A DNA stretch of 64,000 nucleotides. Origin: CAWKOH01 sp963851245. GTDB lineage: Bacteria > Actinomycetota > Acidimicrobiia > Acidimicrobiales > Palsa-688. The translations under genes were made by a program, and so were the position numbers. This document shows positions 1 through 10,101 of this stretch, in pieces. Position 1 is the first letter of the stretch. Every line of letters begins with the position of its first letter. The stretch lies in contig CAWKOH010000002.1 in NCBI GenBank assembly GCA_963851245.1, positions 1 through 64,000 of the forward strand. The letters are read 5' to 3'. The notes under the pieces are model-generated. The model saw only the letters and a list, made by a program, of their open reading frames with translations, was not told where the DNA came from and did no database searches.

Positions 1-1221
1 TATTATGTACATCTACTGGTTCAGTTGCGTATTGCTTGATCCGGGGGACGTGCTGGTGGATCTGGCGGTCACGTTGGCTGATGGCGGTGAGTGCGTGTCG
101 GATCTGAAGGTGTTGCGGGACCAGCCGGCTCTGTTCGGTGCAGGTGGCTTCCCAGCCGACGGCGTGGCGGGTCATCGACGCGATCGACGAGGAGCTGCTG
201 GCCGGGTTGCAGAGGCCAGGGCGGCGTCGAGGGCCCGGGTGTGGGCGGCGGGGCTGGCGCCGGAGCGGTTGACGCTTGGATTTCGACGCCAGCTTGGTGA
301 ACGTGCATTCCGACAAGGAGGGGCCGGCGCCGACCTACAAGAGGGGTTTCGGTTTCCACCCGCTGTTGGTGTTCTTGGACGAGACCAATGAGGCTTTGGC
401 CGGCAATGCTGCGCCCGGGCCGGCGGGGGCGAACACCGCGGCCGATCATGTCGACGCTGCTCGACGCGGCGCTGGCCCAGCTGCCGGTCATGACCAAAGC
501 CGACGACCCCGAGCGGGGTCGACGTGCTGGTCCGGGCGGACTCGGCGGGCGCCACCCACGGTTTCGTGGACGCCATCGTGGCCAAGGGTTTCGAGTTCTC
601 GATCGGCTTCGACATCACCGAGGCGGTCCGCCTGGCGATCTTGGCAGGTCCCCGAGCGGGCTGGCAGACGCCGATGACCCAGGACATGGAGGACCGGGAA
701 GGCGCGGGAGTGGCCGAGATCACCGCCTGCTGGACCTCTCCGCCTGGCGGGACGGCGTCCGGGCCGTCTGCCGGCGAGAAGAACCGCATGTGGGCGCCCA
801 GTTCAACCTCTTCGACCCGGCCGGCTGGCGTCACCAGGTGTTCATCACCAACTCCACCGATCCTGACATCGTCTTCCTCGAGGCCCGCCACCGTGGTCAC
901 GCCCGGGTCGAGGACCGCATCAAAGACGCCAAGGACCTCGGGCTTTTGCGCTTCCCCGGCCACGACTTCGCCGCCAACGCGGCCTGGCTGCTGGTCGTCG
1001 GCATGGCCCAGGACCTGACCGCCTGGACCCAACGCCTCTGCCTCGACGGCGAGCTGGCCCAGGCCGAACCGAAACGGCTCCGCTACTGCCTGTGGCACAC
1101 CGCCGGACGCCTGGTCCGCACCGGACGGCGTCTCATCTTGCGCATCGACGCCACCTGGCCGTGGGCCACCGAAATCGCCGACGCGTTCCAACGTCTCCGG
1201 TCTCTCAGCTTCGCGACCTGA
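1..1221 (+). pseudogene. IS1380-type transposase, frameshifted relic
   Basis: When reading frames are joined, the protein resembles DDE transposases of the IS1380 group. The recognisable blocks, in order, are an N-terminal DVLVDLAVTLADGG segment, a catalytic-looking LTLDFDASLV block near 270-300, VLVRADSAGATHGFV near 525-565, and a C-terminal part with HDFAANAAWLLV ending at 1221. The frame changes near 160, 210, 270, 420-450, 515 and 715, so no intact protein can be made. The 5' end is cut by the window edge or lies just outside it. I did not identify a right terminal inverted repeat in the following 200 bases. A dead insertion-sequence copy is the simplest reading, but sequencing indels cannot be excluded. 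Confidence 0.8.
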
Positions 1222-1430
1222 CCACCGCGAACACCATCGGCTGTAACCAGTCGCAGCCCGCGACCTGATCACTCGCGCCCCACCCCGGCGCCCGACCCCT
1301 CCAGCACCGGCAAAGCAGCCCAACCAGACAATCGCCTCCACAAAAACGCCTGTCACCAACCGCCAAGCGCCCACCTGATGACCCTCCACCCCTCCTCGCC
1401 AGTCCTCAACCACTCTGGCGATAATCGAGG

Positions 1431-2298
1431 TTAGTCCTCGGCGAGCACCTCGCGGAGCTTCGCGGCGAACGCGGCGGGGTCATTGTGGGCGGACCACTCG
1501 TTGGCGGCGAAGCCGCCGTGGTCGCCGGGGAAGATCACCGGCTGGACGCCGAGCAGGCGTGCGACCGCCTCACCGCCGCGCCGAGCTAGCCCGCCCGCGC
1601 CGAGGGCTCCGATTGCAGGCACGACGCGCACGGATGACGCCCGCAGGGTCTCCGCGTCGGGCTCGAACGGCGGCATGGCGAGGTTGCCGCTCAGCAGCAG
1701 GTCATCGCGAGAGCCGTCGTCCTCGGTGGGCAGACCGAACTGCGCGGGGTCTGGCGGAGGCCGGTCCAGGTAGTCGTCGGGCAGCAGGCCCTGATGCATG
1801 ACCAGCTGGATGAACTTCGCCATGGCGGGGCCGAAGCCTTCCCGCTGGTAGGTGTCGACGATGTCGGCGTTCACCTTGGTCGCCATCTCGACTGTCCTCG
1901 AGCAGCGTGATCACCGGTGGCTCGTGTGAGACGAAGGTGCGCACGTCCTGTGGGTGGGCGACCACCCAGTGCAGGCCGCACATGCCGCCGCCGCTCGACC
2001 CGAACGCGTCCACCGGCCCGAGCCCGGCGGCCTCGACGACGCGGTGGTAGTCCCCGGCGTGCACCTCCACTGTGACCTCGCTGCCGGGCTCCCGGGTGCT
2101 GCGCTCCATGCCACGGGGGTCGTAGGTGATGACCGTGCGGTCCGTGAAATGACCGACGAGCTGCTCGAAGCCCGAGGCGCCCATTGGCGAGCCGAAGATG
2201 AAGAGCGGGCGCTTGTCGCTCGGGGTCTCGGGCTCACGGACGTCGTAGGTCAACGTGGCGCCGGGAACGTCGAGGGTGTGGGTGGTCGGCTCGGTCAT
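1431..2298 (-). pseudogene. alpha/beta hydrolase with one frameshift
   Basis: The ATG at 2298 has a good Shine-Dalgarno sequence (GAAGGAG) six bases upstream, so it is preferred to an upstream start at 2355. The first part carries the beta-strand FIFGSPMG segment and the nucleophile elbow FGSSGGGM (GxSxG), as in alpha/beta hydrolases. The second part, in another frame from about 1886, carries a cap-like region and ends with PGDHGGF, which would supply the catalytic His. A single indel near 1890 separates the halves. All catalytic elements are present once the frame is repaired, so this is either a very recent pseudogene or a base-calling error. The substrate cannot be deduced. Confidence 0.72.
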
Positions 2299-2540
2299 GC
2301 GGGCTCCTTCGTGCGGATTCTGCCCATACTGACTGGTGCTCTGCTCGGAACTCATCGGCCGGCCGGCTCACGCTGTCGGCCACTTCTCGTGGACGCCTGC
2401 GACGCAGATTCACCCACGTACAGATTGACGGTTCTCGCGGCCCGTCCGCCGGCGCCTTCGGAAACGGAGCGTCGCCCATAACCTTCGAGCGCCGCGGCCC
2501 GCCGGTGTGACCCCCAACGCCGGCCTCGGGAGCGCGCCGT

Positions 2541-3374
2541 TCAGTGACCGTGCGCTGTCCGGATCTGGCCGAGCCATTCCATGCCCAGTTGGCGCCCCTT
2601 CGGGAGCTGGTCGTTTCGGTCCCACCGCCATGTTGTGGCCACCGCAAGAGTGAGGACTCGGCATTCGCGTAGCAGATCTTGATCGGCAGCCGGATAGGCC
2701 TGGCCCACTTCCTCTGGAGCGTGGGCGACGTCGAACTCGACGGGCCCACGGCAAAACGTCTCGAGGTCTACGAACAGCAGACCTTTCTCTGTCCTGAGCA
2801 AGTTGCCTGGATGCGGCTCACCATGCAGGAGCTGCTCGCCCGCGCCGCGATCGACGACCGCTTCGGTAAATCTCTGCAGCGTGTCCCTCAGAAGATCCCG
2901 GTCGGGACCAAGAAGCTCTGGCGTCATCTCGGCGTGGCCGACCAGCCACTGGGCGTCGGCGACTCTCTCAGTGAAATGTGGCGCCTTCACGGTAACCTGG
3001 CGCATCCCGGCATGTAGCCGCTCTAGCGCCTGGGCATACTCGGCGGGCGCGAAGTCTCCAGGCGGTACGGCCCGGTAGTAGGTCCATAGGGTGACGGCAA
3101 AGTCATCACGCAGGTAGACCTGTGGCTCGACGCGAGGCTCGAGCTGTGCAACCGGGCTATCGGTCTCCGCGAGCCGCCAGGCGAGCAGGACCTCGAACTC
3201 GGCTCCCGCCTGAGTCTGGGCAGGCGCCACTCGAGCGAGAACCTCACAAGGCAGCAGGCGCATGGCCAGCCGGTTCGAGTTGTGAACAACGACGGCGTCG
3301 TCGACTCTCAGGTCCAGCGCTGCCGCGCAGGCCATGCCTGCGGCCACCGCACGCGGGACTTCGGGTGCCCTCAT
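2541..3374 (-). CDS. aminoglycoside phosphotransferase (APH)-family kinase
   Basis: The protein has the APH/choline-kinase fold signature: a catalytic loop HGEPHPGN at about residues 184-191 and a metal-binding DLE about 12 residues later, equivalent to the Brenner loop and DFE/D motif. The loop has Glu-Pro where HGDLHPGN is usual, but the catalytic Asp position is filled by Glu, which may matter for activity. About 277 residues is normal for the family. Starts at 3374 (ATG) and 3383 (TTG) are both possible; ATG is preferred. Such proteins phosphorylate small molecules or antibiotics, and the substrate is not predictable here. It is one of the few intact genes in the first 7.5 kb. Confidence 0.75.
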   Translation of the reverse strand: MRAPEVPRAVAAGMACAAALDLRVDDAVVVHNSNRLAMRLLPCEVLARVAPAQTQAGAEFEVLLAWRLAETDSPVAQLEPRVEPQVYLRDDFAVTLWTYYRAVPPGDFAPAEYAQALERLHAGMRQVTVKAPHFTERVADAQWLVGHAEMTPELLGPDRDLLRDTLQRFTEAVVDRGAGEQLLHGEPHPGNLLRTEKGLLFVDLETFCRGPVEFDVAHAPEEVGQAYPAADQDLLRECRVLTLAVATTWRWDRNDQLPKGRQLGMEWLGQIRTAHGH

Positions 3375-3472
3375 CGTGGTCAACTGTCCCAGAAGTACCG
3401 GCGGGCAGGGAAGTCATGGGTGTCCCGGATCGCCGGCTGGGGGGCGGATATTCGGCAGACTGGTCCCCATGG

Positions 3473-4289
3473 TCACCATCCTGAGGGCGGGCCGATCCCT
3501 GGCGAATACGGAGTGGGCCCGTCGGCGGGGTACGAAGAGCGGCTATCAGGTTCTCGGCCTGGGTGACGGGCCGGGGTAGGGCTGCGGGTCCAGCAGCGCA
3601 AACACATGTCTTCACCCTGTTTGCGGGCGAGCGCGCCACACTCCGAGCATGGCCGGCGGAGGCCGTCTGGAGCACGACCCCCACCATCCGCTGACGGCGC
3701 GGATGAGCGCAGCCCGACCGCAGCGAGGGCAGGGCGGACTTGCCTGCGGTGGTCTCGGCTCTGACCCGGCAAGTGCGACAACGCACGCTGGTCTTGAAGC
3801 GCACGACCTGACCGCAATCCCGCAGAGCTCGCGAGCGGCGCACACAGCGGCCGGTGTCAGCGTTGAGGCGGAGGAACTCGCCGCAGATCGGACAGTGGGC
3901 TCGGGCCGCTTCGCGTTCGGCCGGCAGCGATGGCACAGGGTCTCGTTCTTGAATCCGATCCCGCCACCACGGCGGACGCAATCGGCGAGTCTCACAGTGG
4001 TGGCGTCGACCGTCCCCGGGCGGGCCTTGGCGGGAGCTTGGGTCGTCCGGGCCGGCTTGGGTTTGGCCTCAACGGGAGTGATGTCGACCTCGAGCAGGTC
4101 GTTCGGGCTGCACTCCAGCGCGGTGCACCACGATCCCAGCGTGGACAGTTTCAACTGGGCGGGCTGCTTGGTCATCAACGCCACGATCGACGCAGCCGAC
4201 AGCTCCAGCCCGGCCCGCTCTGCCAGGAGACGGCGCAGCCGGGCGCCGTCCACACCTCGCGCTCGGCGGCGGCGATCCGCAAGCGCCAT
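3473..4289 (-). pseudogene. Xre-type HTH plus zinc-ribbon recombinase module, frameshifted
   Basis: From the ATG at 4289 the first 70 residues form a Cro/C1-type helix-turn-helix, including ALMTKQPAQLKLSTL and ending in CSPNDLLEVD, as in small Xre regulators. The sequence then changes frame near 3950 and again near 3680. In those frames it shows repeated CxxC pairs (CPICGEFLRL, CRTCR, CSECG, CLRCW), the zinc-ribbon region found at the N-terminus of some actinobacterial tyrosine recombinases. No recombinase catalytic domain follows. It starts just after the stop of the integrase tail upstream (4296), matching the usual integrase-Xre-recombinase order. I read this as the remains of an integrative module. 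Confidence 0.6.
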
Positions 4290-4295
4290 TGACGT

Positions 4296-4498
4296 TCATG
4301 GTCCTCCCTCCAGGTCGGCCAACGTGGTGGTCGACACCGGCCCGCGATCGGCGTCCTCGATGTGCGTCGCCGACGGCGTCACGTAGCGCATAAGGGTCCC
4401 CACATACCAACGCCCGAGCATCTGCTGGATGGCGACGAGATCGACGCCTCGCTCGTAGTTCTGGGTCGCGCCGCCCTCGTCGCAGAACAACGCCCTCG
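4296..4498 (-). pseudogene. tyrosine integrase C-terminal fragment
   Basis: About 65 residues are left of a phage-type tyrosine recombinase. VDLVAIQQMLGRWYVGT is the Box II region, with Arg where the conserved His/Trp would be in LGHW. RYVTPSATHIEDA is the segment after it containing the catalytic Tyr. The catalytic domain upstream is missing, cut where the UbiB-type gene region begins. The stop lies seven bases before the Xre start, so the two were probably co-transcribed. This is a non-functional remnant. Confidence 0.6.
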
Positions 4499-4572
4499 AC
4501 TCGCCCAGGGGGTTGTCTCGGCTTCGGCGGGGCCTCGGCCTGCCAGGACGTGATATCGCGGGGTGTGCGAGG

Positions 4573-6047
4573 ATGGGTGAAAAGACCTTGGCTGATTTGC
4601 CTGAACCTGTGCCACCACCGCTGGCGAGCAACTTCGGAGACGCTGGGCTCCGCAGCGGCTTTCGGGGGCCGTATGCCGGGGGGCCTCCGGCCCGGGACCT
4701 TGAGGTCGTGGTTCCTCGAATCGACAAGTTCGGGTTCAGGGAGCTGCAGCGTCTGGTGGTCGTGTACGTGGTGCTGGCCACCCGCATTGGGGGGGCGGTC
4801 GCGATGTGGCTCGCCCGGGGGTGTGTCGGCGACATTTGGGTGGCGGCCTCGACGGGGGCCATCGACGCCTTCGAGCGACTGGGGCCGACGTTTGTCAAGC
4901 TGGGGCAGATCATGGCGTCCTCTCCAGGGTTGTTCCCCGCCCCGCTCGCGGTGGCGGCTCAGCGTTGTCTGGACGCCATGACACCCTTCGACAGCCAGGC
5001 TGCTCGCGAGATGATCCGCAGGGATCTGGGCCGCCTGCCGGGGGCCATGTTCAAGGAGTTCGACGAGACGCCGCTGTCGGCTGCGTCGATCGGTCAGGTC
5101 CACGCCTGCGTGCTCCCAGACGGCCGTGAGGCGGTCGTGAAGGTCCAGCGTCCCAACATCCGCGAGCAGATGACAACTGATCTGCGGATCTCCTATCGCC
5201 TGGCCAGGACCATGGAACGCCGATTTCGGCTTCGCTCGCAACGCCAACGCGGTGGCGTTGATCGAGGAGATGCACCTGGTCACCTTCGGCGAGCTCAATC
5301 CCGCGCTCGAAGCGTGGAACCAGCATCGGTTCCGCGAGAAGATCGGCGCCTTCGGCGACAACCGCTGGGTGACGGCGCCGGAGATCTACTGGGACTACTG
5401 CGGGCCCCACACGATCTGCATGGAGCGTATGACCGGGATCCCCATGGACGAGTTCGACGCTATCCGCCACCTCGGCTTCGACGGGCGAGCTGATCCTGAG
5501 GCGGGGCGCCAAGTCCTGGCTGGAAGCGGTGATCGTGCACGGCCCCTTCCACGCGGACCTGCACGCCGGGAACCTGTGGGTTCTCGACGACGGCCGAACT
5601 TGCTACCTGGATTTCGGGATCATGGGTGAGCTGCCCAGCGACTACCGGCAGCTCCTCAAGGACCTGTTCTACACGTTCATGTTCGATCGAGACTTCTCGC
5701 GTATCGCCCGCGGCTACAAGCGCCTCGGGCTGATCGGGGAGGAGACGGGCACCGACGAGGAAGTCGGGCAGCGGATGCAACTCGTCATCGCTCCGATGCT
5801 GGGGGCGAGCAGCACCATGAGCCTGGGCGACTTTATTATGTCCGCTCTGGACATGATGAAGCAGTACGGCATGACCGCGCCCAGACAGCTCGTCCTCTTC
5901 GCCAAGCAACTCCTCTACATCGAACGCTACATCAAGGGGCTAGCGCCCCAATGGCAGTTCGCCACTGACCTGTTCCTCGTCAAGAACATCTTCCCCCACC
6001 AAGCCGCCCGCAAGGTCGCCGAGACCGGGACAGTCTTCCCCGAGTGA
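4573..6047 (+). pseudogene. ABC1/UbiB-type atypical kinase, two frameshifts
   Basis: Joined frames give an ABC1/ADCK/UbiB protein. It has the lineage-specific KxGQ motif in PTFVKLGQIMAS, then SAASIGQVH, a VVKVQRP lysine block, a catalytic loop VHGPFHADLHAGN, and the DFG-like LDFGIMG. These proteins are atypical membrane-associated kinases or ATPases linked to quinone or lipid metabolism. The reading frame breaks near 5235 and near 5490. Every diagnostic motif survives on one side or the other of a break. The ATG at 4573 is preferred over a TTG at 4513 because homology begins after it. Recent inactivation or assembly indels are both possible. Confidence 0.75.
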
Positions 6048-6379
6048 CTGCGACCAACCCCGACGAATCGCGAAGCAGACTTCGGTTAGTTCGGACCGTG
6101 CGTCTGGCCCCCATGAGCGGACGAGGAGGACCGCCCAGGCCGCGTCCCAGCACGCCCACCGCGCTGCTGGTCGGCAGCCCCGGAGGGCCCAGAATCAGCT
6201 TCATCACTTCAGGGGCAGTTAGCACCACCACTGCTACAGCCTGCACCGGCCGAACTCTTACGCATGCACTGTCGCGGGCCGCGGCGGGTTCCCCCTTCGG
6301 GACCGCCCGGCTATCTCGATCGAGGCGAGCGCCGCAGCCACGTCTTGGGGGCTCTTCGCCATCAGCCGTCGCGTTGCGC

Positions 6380-6764
6380 CCGCCTGGGACCGTGATGACC
6401 GCCAAGGGGTGCGCCACCAGCTTCGAGAGGCTCCTGACCGCCATCGCCGCTCACCCGGGCGTACTGAGCGCCGAGCGCTACGCGAGCCACTTCCCCGACT
6501 ACTCGGCCCAACGACGCCCGCCAGGAGTACGAGCGGCTGTGGAGCGACGGCTCCGGCGCGGTCGACGTCACCAGGCCCGAACAGGCGCTCGCCGAGCTGA
6601 AGAGGTCACTCGAGCCGCAACTCACCCAGCGTTCACCAAACAAACTCTCGGCAACTGCGGACCCGAGACCCAACCCCGCGGCGACAACCCCGACCAGGTC
6701 GACGACCTGGTCGGGGCGCTCTCTCCGGCACCACCGCCTGGTCGAGGGAGCACAATTCCCTTAA
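6380..6764 (+). pseudogene. unassigned coding relic
   Basis: One frame reads protein-like sequence (FERLLTAIAAHPGVLSAERY...) up to about 6508. It then continues after a one-base shift as NDARQEYERLWSDGSGAVDV and a charged helical stretch, stopping near 6764. Codon composition is typical of the genes around it, but I do not recognise a family. The stretch 6048-6380 before it holds nothing I can support. It could be the tail of another accessory gene broken by a frameshift. Confidence 0.28.
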
Positions 6765-7530
6765 ATGGCCCGGTGTGCCCGTTGGGCCTGTGTCGAACCC
6801 GGGCGGAGGAGTAAGCGCTGGGACGACATCGGGACGGGCCTGACGGGCGATCTGTTGCACCCGGCGCAGGTGGTGATCGCGAAGAGAAAGCTCCTGGTCT
6901 GGATGCAGATCCAGGCTCCGGTATACATGTCTGGCCGCTTCGTCCTCCAGACGCTGCAGGCTGTCCCAGTCCTTAGGACCCCGGAGTGCCTCCACGGGAA
7001 GGTGATCCTGCCTCCAGGTCAACACCTGCCACGCACGGGGGTCGAGCTCTCCCTCGTTGAGGATGGGACGGTCCATGTATCCGGCCGGCATAAACGGCGG
7101 CATGCTCAGCGCCGGTAAATCGTCGGGGGCGCCAAGTGCGCTCAGAGCAGCGCGACGGGCCCGGTCTCGATCTATTCCCGCTCGTTCCAGGAGCTTGCAT
7201 CGCCTCGGATTCGGACTGGTCGATCGCCGCTACCAGGAGATGGGCGGGCGACACAACCTCATAGCGACGGTGGGCCAAAGCGTCGGCGGCATCCAGGGTT
7301 TGCCCGAGGACATAGCTGCGGCTCGCTCCAAGGTGTCTCCCCGGGCGGGGAGCAGATGGGAGCAACTCCCCGCCATTGACCGGGGTCAGGGCGCGCCCAA
7401 TAGATCCGTCGAGTTCCGACAGGGCCGCTAGCAGGTGGACGGGCCGGCATTTCTGGTCGTGCTCACCCGCAATCATGAACGCTCGGAAGATGACCTGGTT
7501 GGCAGGGCTTTCCGAGTCAAACCGATCCAC
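6633..7530 (-). pseudogene. Clp N-domain-like protein, frameshifted
   Basis: From a GTG start at 7530 the first about 115 residues resemble a Clp N-terminal double repeat. The pattern AFMIAGEHDQKCRPVHLLAALSE is echoed by ADALAHRRYEVVSPAHLLVA, as in the substrate-binding N-domain of ClpA/ClpC. A frame change near 7190 leads into LLERAGIDRDRARRAAL and a charged C-terminal region that ends at 6633. No AAA+ module follows, so even a repaired protein of about 300 residues would be a stand-alone Clp-N protein. Such orphans are known, but their role is often unclear. Confidence 0.5.
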
Positions 7531-7863
7531 GGGCGAAAGGATTGCACAGCCAACCTAGGAACCCGAGCACAGAATGTCGCCGCATTTCGATCTCGACGTC
7601 CGACGGCCAAGACGCGAGATTCGGCGTTTCGAGCCCCCTTCAGTCCGCCGCAGCGGGTCTAGCACCCCGGCCCTAGGCGGAGTAGCGAGCTGACTGCCAG
7701 AAGGGCGGGGCGGGGGGCGGGGTATCGATCGGCGACGTCACTCGCGGTGCGGTGGTGGTGGCGGCGTTGGATGACGCCACCGAGTCGAACCGAACGATGG
7801 GGACCAGCTCGTCTAGGATTCGGTCGCGCAGTCAACGACTAGACGCGAGAGGGGAAGGATCAG
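7531..7863. other. intergenic, no gene recognised
   Basis: About 330 bases separate the divergent Clp-N-like relic and the isomerase-like gene. A G-rich run lies near 7705-7725. I see no convincing ORF, RNA or clear promoter here, though promoters for both flanking genes must lie within it. Confidence 0.4.
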
Positions 7864-8670
7864 GTGACGGCGTTCAGTCTCGATTGTCTGACACTGCCAG
7901 ATGTCAGTCCCGTGGAGCTGGTACGTGCGGCGAGCTTGGCTGGCTATGGGTGGTGCAGCCTGTGGGTGCAGCCGCCGGCGATGTACGAGCCGATGCTCGC
8001 TACGCCGTCGATGGCCGGCGATCTGGCGGCCGTCCTGGCCGACCAGGGTGTGGTCGTGGGCAATCTGGAGGTGTTCAACCTGAACAGCGACGGTCCGATC
8101 GCGGCCTACGAGCCCGCCCTGGTATTCGGTGCGGGTCTGGGCGCACGAACCGCGACCGCGATCGATTACGGCGATCCGCGACCGGACATGGCGGAACGGC
8201 TGGCGGCATTCGGCGAGCTGTGTCGGGGGGCTGGGATCGAGCCGCTGGTCGAGCCGATCTCGATGGGCAACATACGCACCCCGCGCGATGGTCTTGAGCT
8301 GATCGAGGCGGCCGGGGTGGAGGCGCGGCTGGTGATCGACTGCGTTCATCTAGTCCGAACAGGCTGCACTTCGGAGAGCCTGCGGGAGTTCCCAGAGTCG
8401 CGCATCGGCTACTTCCAGATGTGCGACGGTCCGGCATCGCTCACCGCGGAGGAGATCGGGATCGAGGCGACGGCGCATCGTCTGTACCCGGGAGAAGGGG
8501 ACTTCCCCCTCGCCGAGATCGTGGCTGCGATCCCCGCTGAGGTGACGGTGGGTCTCGAGGTTCCCAACCTGACTCGCCAGCAGGCCGGGGTTACCGCCGA
8601 AGAACGGGCCCGTCAGGCACTCGAGTCAGCGCGATACATCATCGATCTGGCCGGTCCGGGGAATCGGTGA
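7864..8670 (+). CDS. sugar phosphate isomerase/epimerase-like TIM-barrel protein
   Basis: A 268-residue protein of the xylose-isomerase-like/AP-endonuclease-2 TIM-barrel family. Likely metal ligands lie on successive strands: Glu in PLVEPISMG, Asp in LVIDCVH, Gln/Asp in YFQMCDG, and Glu near the end in VGLEVPN. The GTG start is preceded by a strong AGGGGAAGG site seven bases upstream. The family includes sugar isomerases, epimerases and inosose dehydratases, and the sequence alone does not choose among them. It stands alone, flanked by non-coding sequence. Confidence 0.8.
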   Translation: MTAFSLDCLTLPDVSPVELVRAASLAGYGWCSLWVQPPAMYEPMLATPSMAGDLAAVLADQGVVVGNLEVFNLNSDGPIAAYEPALVFGAGLGARTATAIDYGDPRPDMAERLAAFGELCRGAGIEPLVEPISMGNIRTPRDGLELIEAAGVEARLVIDCVHLVRTGCTSESLREFPESRIGYFQMCDGPASLTAEEIGIEATAHRLYPGEGDFPLAEIVAAIPAEVTVGLEVPNLTRQQAGVTAEERARQALESARYIIDLAGPGNR

Positions 8671-8856
8671 GCAGAACGAGGGGACCACAGCCATGACTCC
8701 GGAGTCCGAGTGTCCGTCGGGTTGCGAATCATAGGACGCTTCATCGTTCTAGGTGCCGCGCTGAGCTAATCGGCAAGCAGAACGCCGAACGACGCGCATC
8801 TACTTCGTCCGGCTCACGAGCTGCCGTTCCGAGTCGACACAGAGGATCGATCGGCG

Positions 8857-9141
8857 CTACCAGCCCATGTCCTTCGAGACAGCTGCTCGGGAAGCGTCGA
8901 TCTCGTCCTGTGCGAGCCCAGTCCCTGACATTCCATAGGGGACGTCCGTGTCCGCCTCCAACCGAAAGAGAAGATCGGTCAGTGCCTGCTTCTCAGCCGG
9001 GTGCTCGAAGCGCACCGTGTTCAAGTCGGTCCTCTTCAGCCAGTCGAAGAGCACCACAGCATCGTCTCGCCAGAGTTTCAGGGTCACGGTCGGAACGTCT
9101 GGATTCACATAGGGCGCTGGCGAGAAGGCTGTTATCCGCAC
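8857..9141 (-). CDS. small hypothetical protein, third gene of ECF operon
   Basis: A 94-residue soluble protein of unknown function. Its GTG start comes three bases after the stop of the anti-sigma gene upstream, so the two are almost certainly translationally coupled. The sequence has a beta-rich N-terminal half (TVTLKLWRDDAVVLFDWLKR) and an acidic helical segment (HPAEKQALTDLLFRLE). It resembles small actinobacterial proteins with an F-(D/E)-W-L and HPAE pattern that I cannot name. No signal peptide, membrane segment or zinc motif is present. A role linked to the sigma factor is only an inference from position. Confidence 0.62.
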   Translation of the reverse strand: MRITAFSPAPYVNPDVPTVTLKLWRDDAVVLFDWLKRTDLNTVRFEHPAEKQALTDLLFRLEADTDVPYGMSGTGLAQDEIDASRAAVSKDMGW

Positions 9142-9144
9142 CGC

Positions 9145-10101
9145 TCAACCGTTCAGGGACGCTTGGCCGATGGCGCCGAGCGCCTCGAGGATGGAGCTGG
9201 TCGAGCAGTCCTTTAGCGACACCCTGATGTGTCCGCCTGGCGGGAGTTGGGAGACCGCTGCCAGGGCTCGGGCCGACAGCGTTCCGTCAGGTTCGGCGTT
9301 GCCGAGGGCGAAGATGTGGGTGCCGGGCGACAGCTGGCTTGGGGCGGCGTGGGGTACTACGACCAACGTTGTGTCAGAAGTGGTCACTGCAACCGGGGTT
9401 CCGCTGGAGGTCACGAGGGTGAAGCCGGTGCTGCTCTTGTCCGATACGGTCCCCTGAAGGGGGAGGAAGCCCGGTGGGTTCACCGCGCTGAAGGGCTGTC
9501 CGACGGTGACGATGGCAGCCTGGATCGTCCCGCCGGACCTGTGGCCGCGCACCATGACTGACGCCCCGTCGATGATGTCGTTCAGCAGTAGCCCGGTGAT
9601 GCTCAGGGGGGTGGACGGTGTCGTGGTCACGGTCACCGGCTGGCCGCTGGCCGTCTGGATGACCAGGTTGCTGCCGTTTACCTGTTCGACCGTCCCGTCG
9701 GCCTGTTGGAGCTGGCTGCACCCAGCGACCGCGGTGAGGGCCGTTTTGGCGCTGGGACCACCGGATAAGTGCACGTGCACAACTCCGGCCACGGCACCTA
9801 TGCCGAGGACGAGGACGAGCGCCGCGGCCGCGCTGGCGGCCACGAACACGGCACGCCGCCAGGGCGGGACACGCTGAGGGTTGCGCCGCCCCCAGGCAGG
9901 CGGAGCTGTCACCGGCGCGGCGGCCGCCAGGCCACGGACCCCCTCGGCGACGAGGTTCCACCGGTTCGCCTCGATTTGGCAGTGCTCGCAGCCCGCCAGG
10001 TGCTCCCTGGTCCGGTCGCCTACCGGCTGGCCGGCGGCCCCGGCGACCAGGTCAGCGAGGTCCAGGTGCGGGTAGCGGGTGTCGGCAGAGTCTGCGTTCA
10101 T
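9145..10101 (-). CDS. membrane-anchored anti-sigma factor with zinc-finger domain
   Basis: The N-terminus carries an anti-sigma zinc-finger motif (HLAGCEHC, HxxxCxxC, at about residues 34-41). A basic stretch and one transmembrane helix at about residues 84-110 follow. The extracytoplasmic region of about 200 residues is Ser/Thr/Gly-rich with repeated beta-type units (DGTVEQVNGSNLVIQ, LQGTVSDKSSTGFTLV), similar to DUF5666-like sensor regions. The ATG overlaps the sigma-factor stop by four bases (ATGA), giving coupling and 1:1 expression. It would hold the sigma factor at the membrane until a signal on the outer side releases it. The signal is unknown. Confidence 0.85.
   Translation of the reverse strand: MNADSADTRYPHLDLADLVAGAAGQPVGDRTREHLAGCEHCQIEANRWNLVAEGVRGLAAAAPVTAPPAWGRRNPQRVPPWRRAVFVAASAAAALVLVLGIGAVAGVVHVHLSGGPSAKTALTAVAGCSQLQQADGTVEQVNGSNLVIQTASGQPVTVTTTPSTPLSITGLLLNDIIDGASVMVRGHRSGGTIQAAIVTVGQPFSAVNPPGFLPLQGTVSDKSSTGFTLVTSSGTPVAVTTSDTTLVVVPHAAPSQLSPGTHIFALGNAEPDGTLSARALAAVSQLPPGGHIRVSLKDCSTSSILEALGAIGQASLNG

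Noticed and set aside
172..1413. A 413-codon minus-strand open frame across the IS1380 relic.
   Set aside because: It is the mirror of the transposase, and the joined plus-strand frames match a transposase much better.
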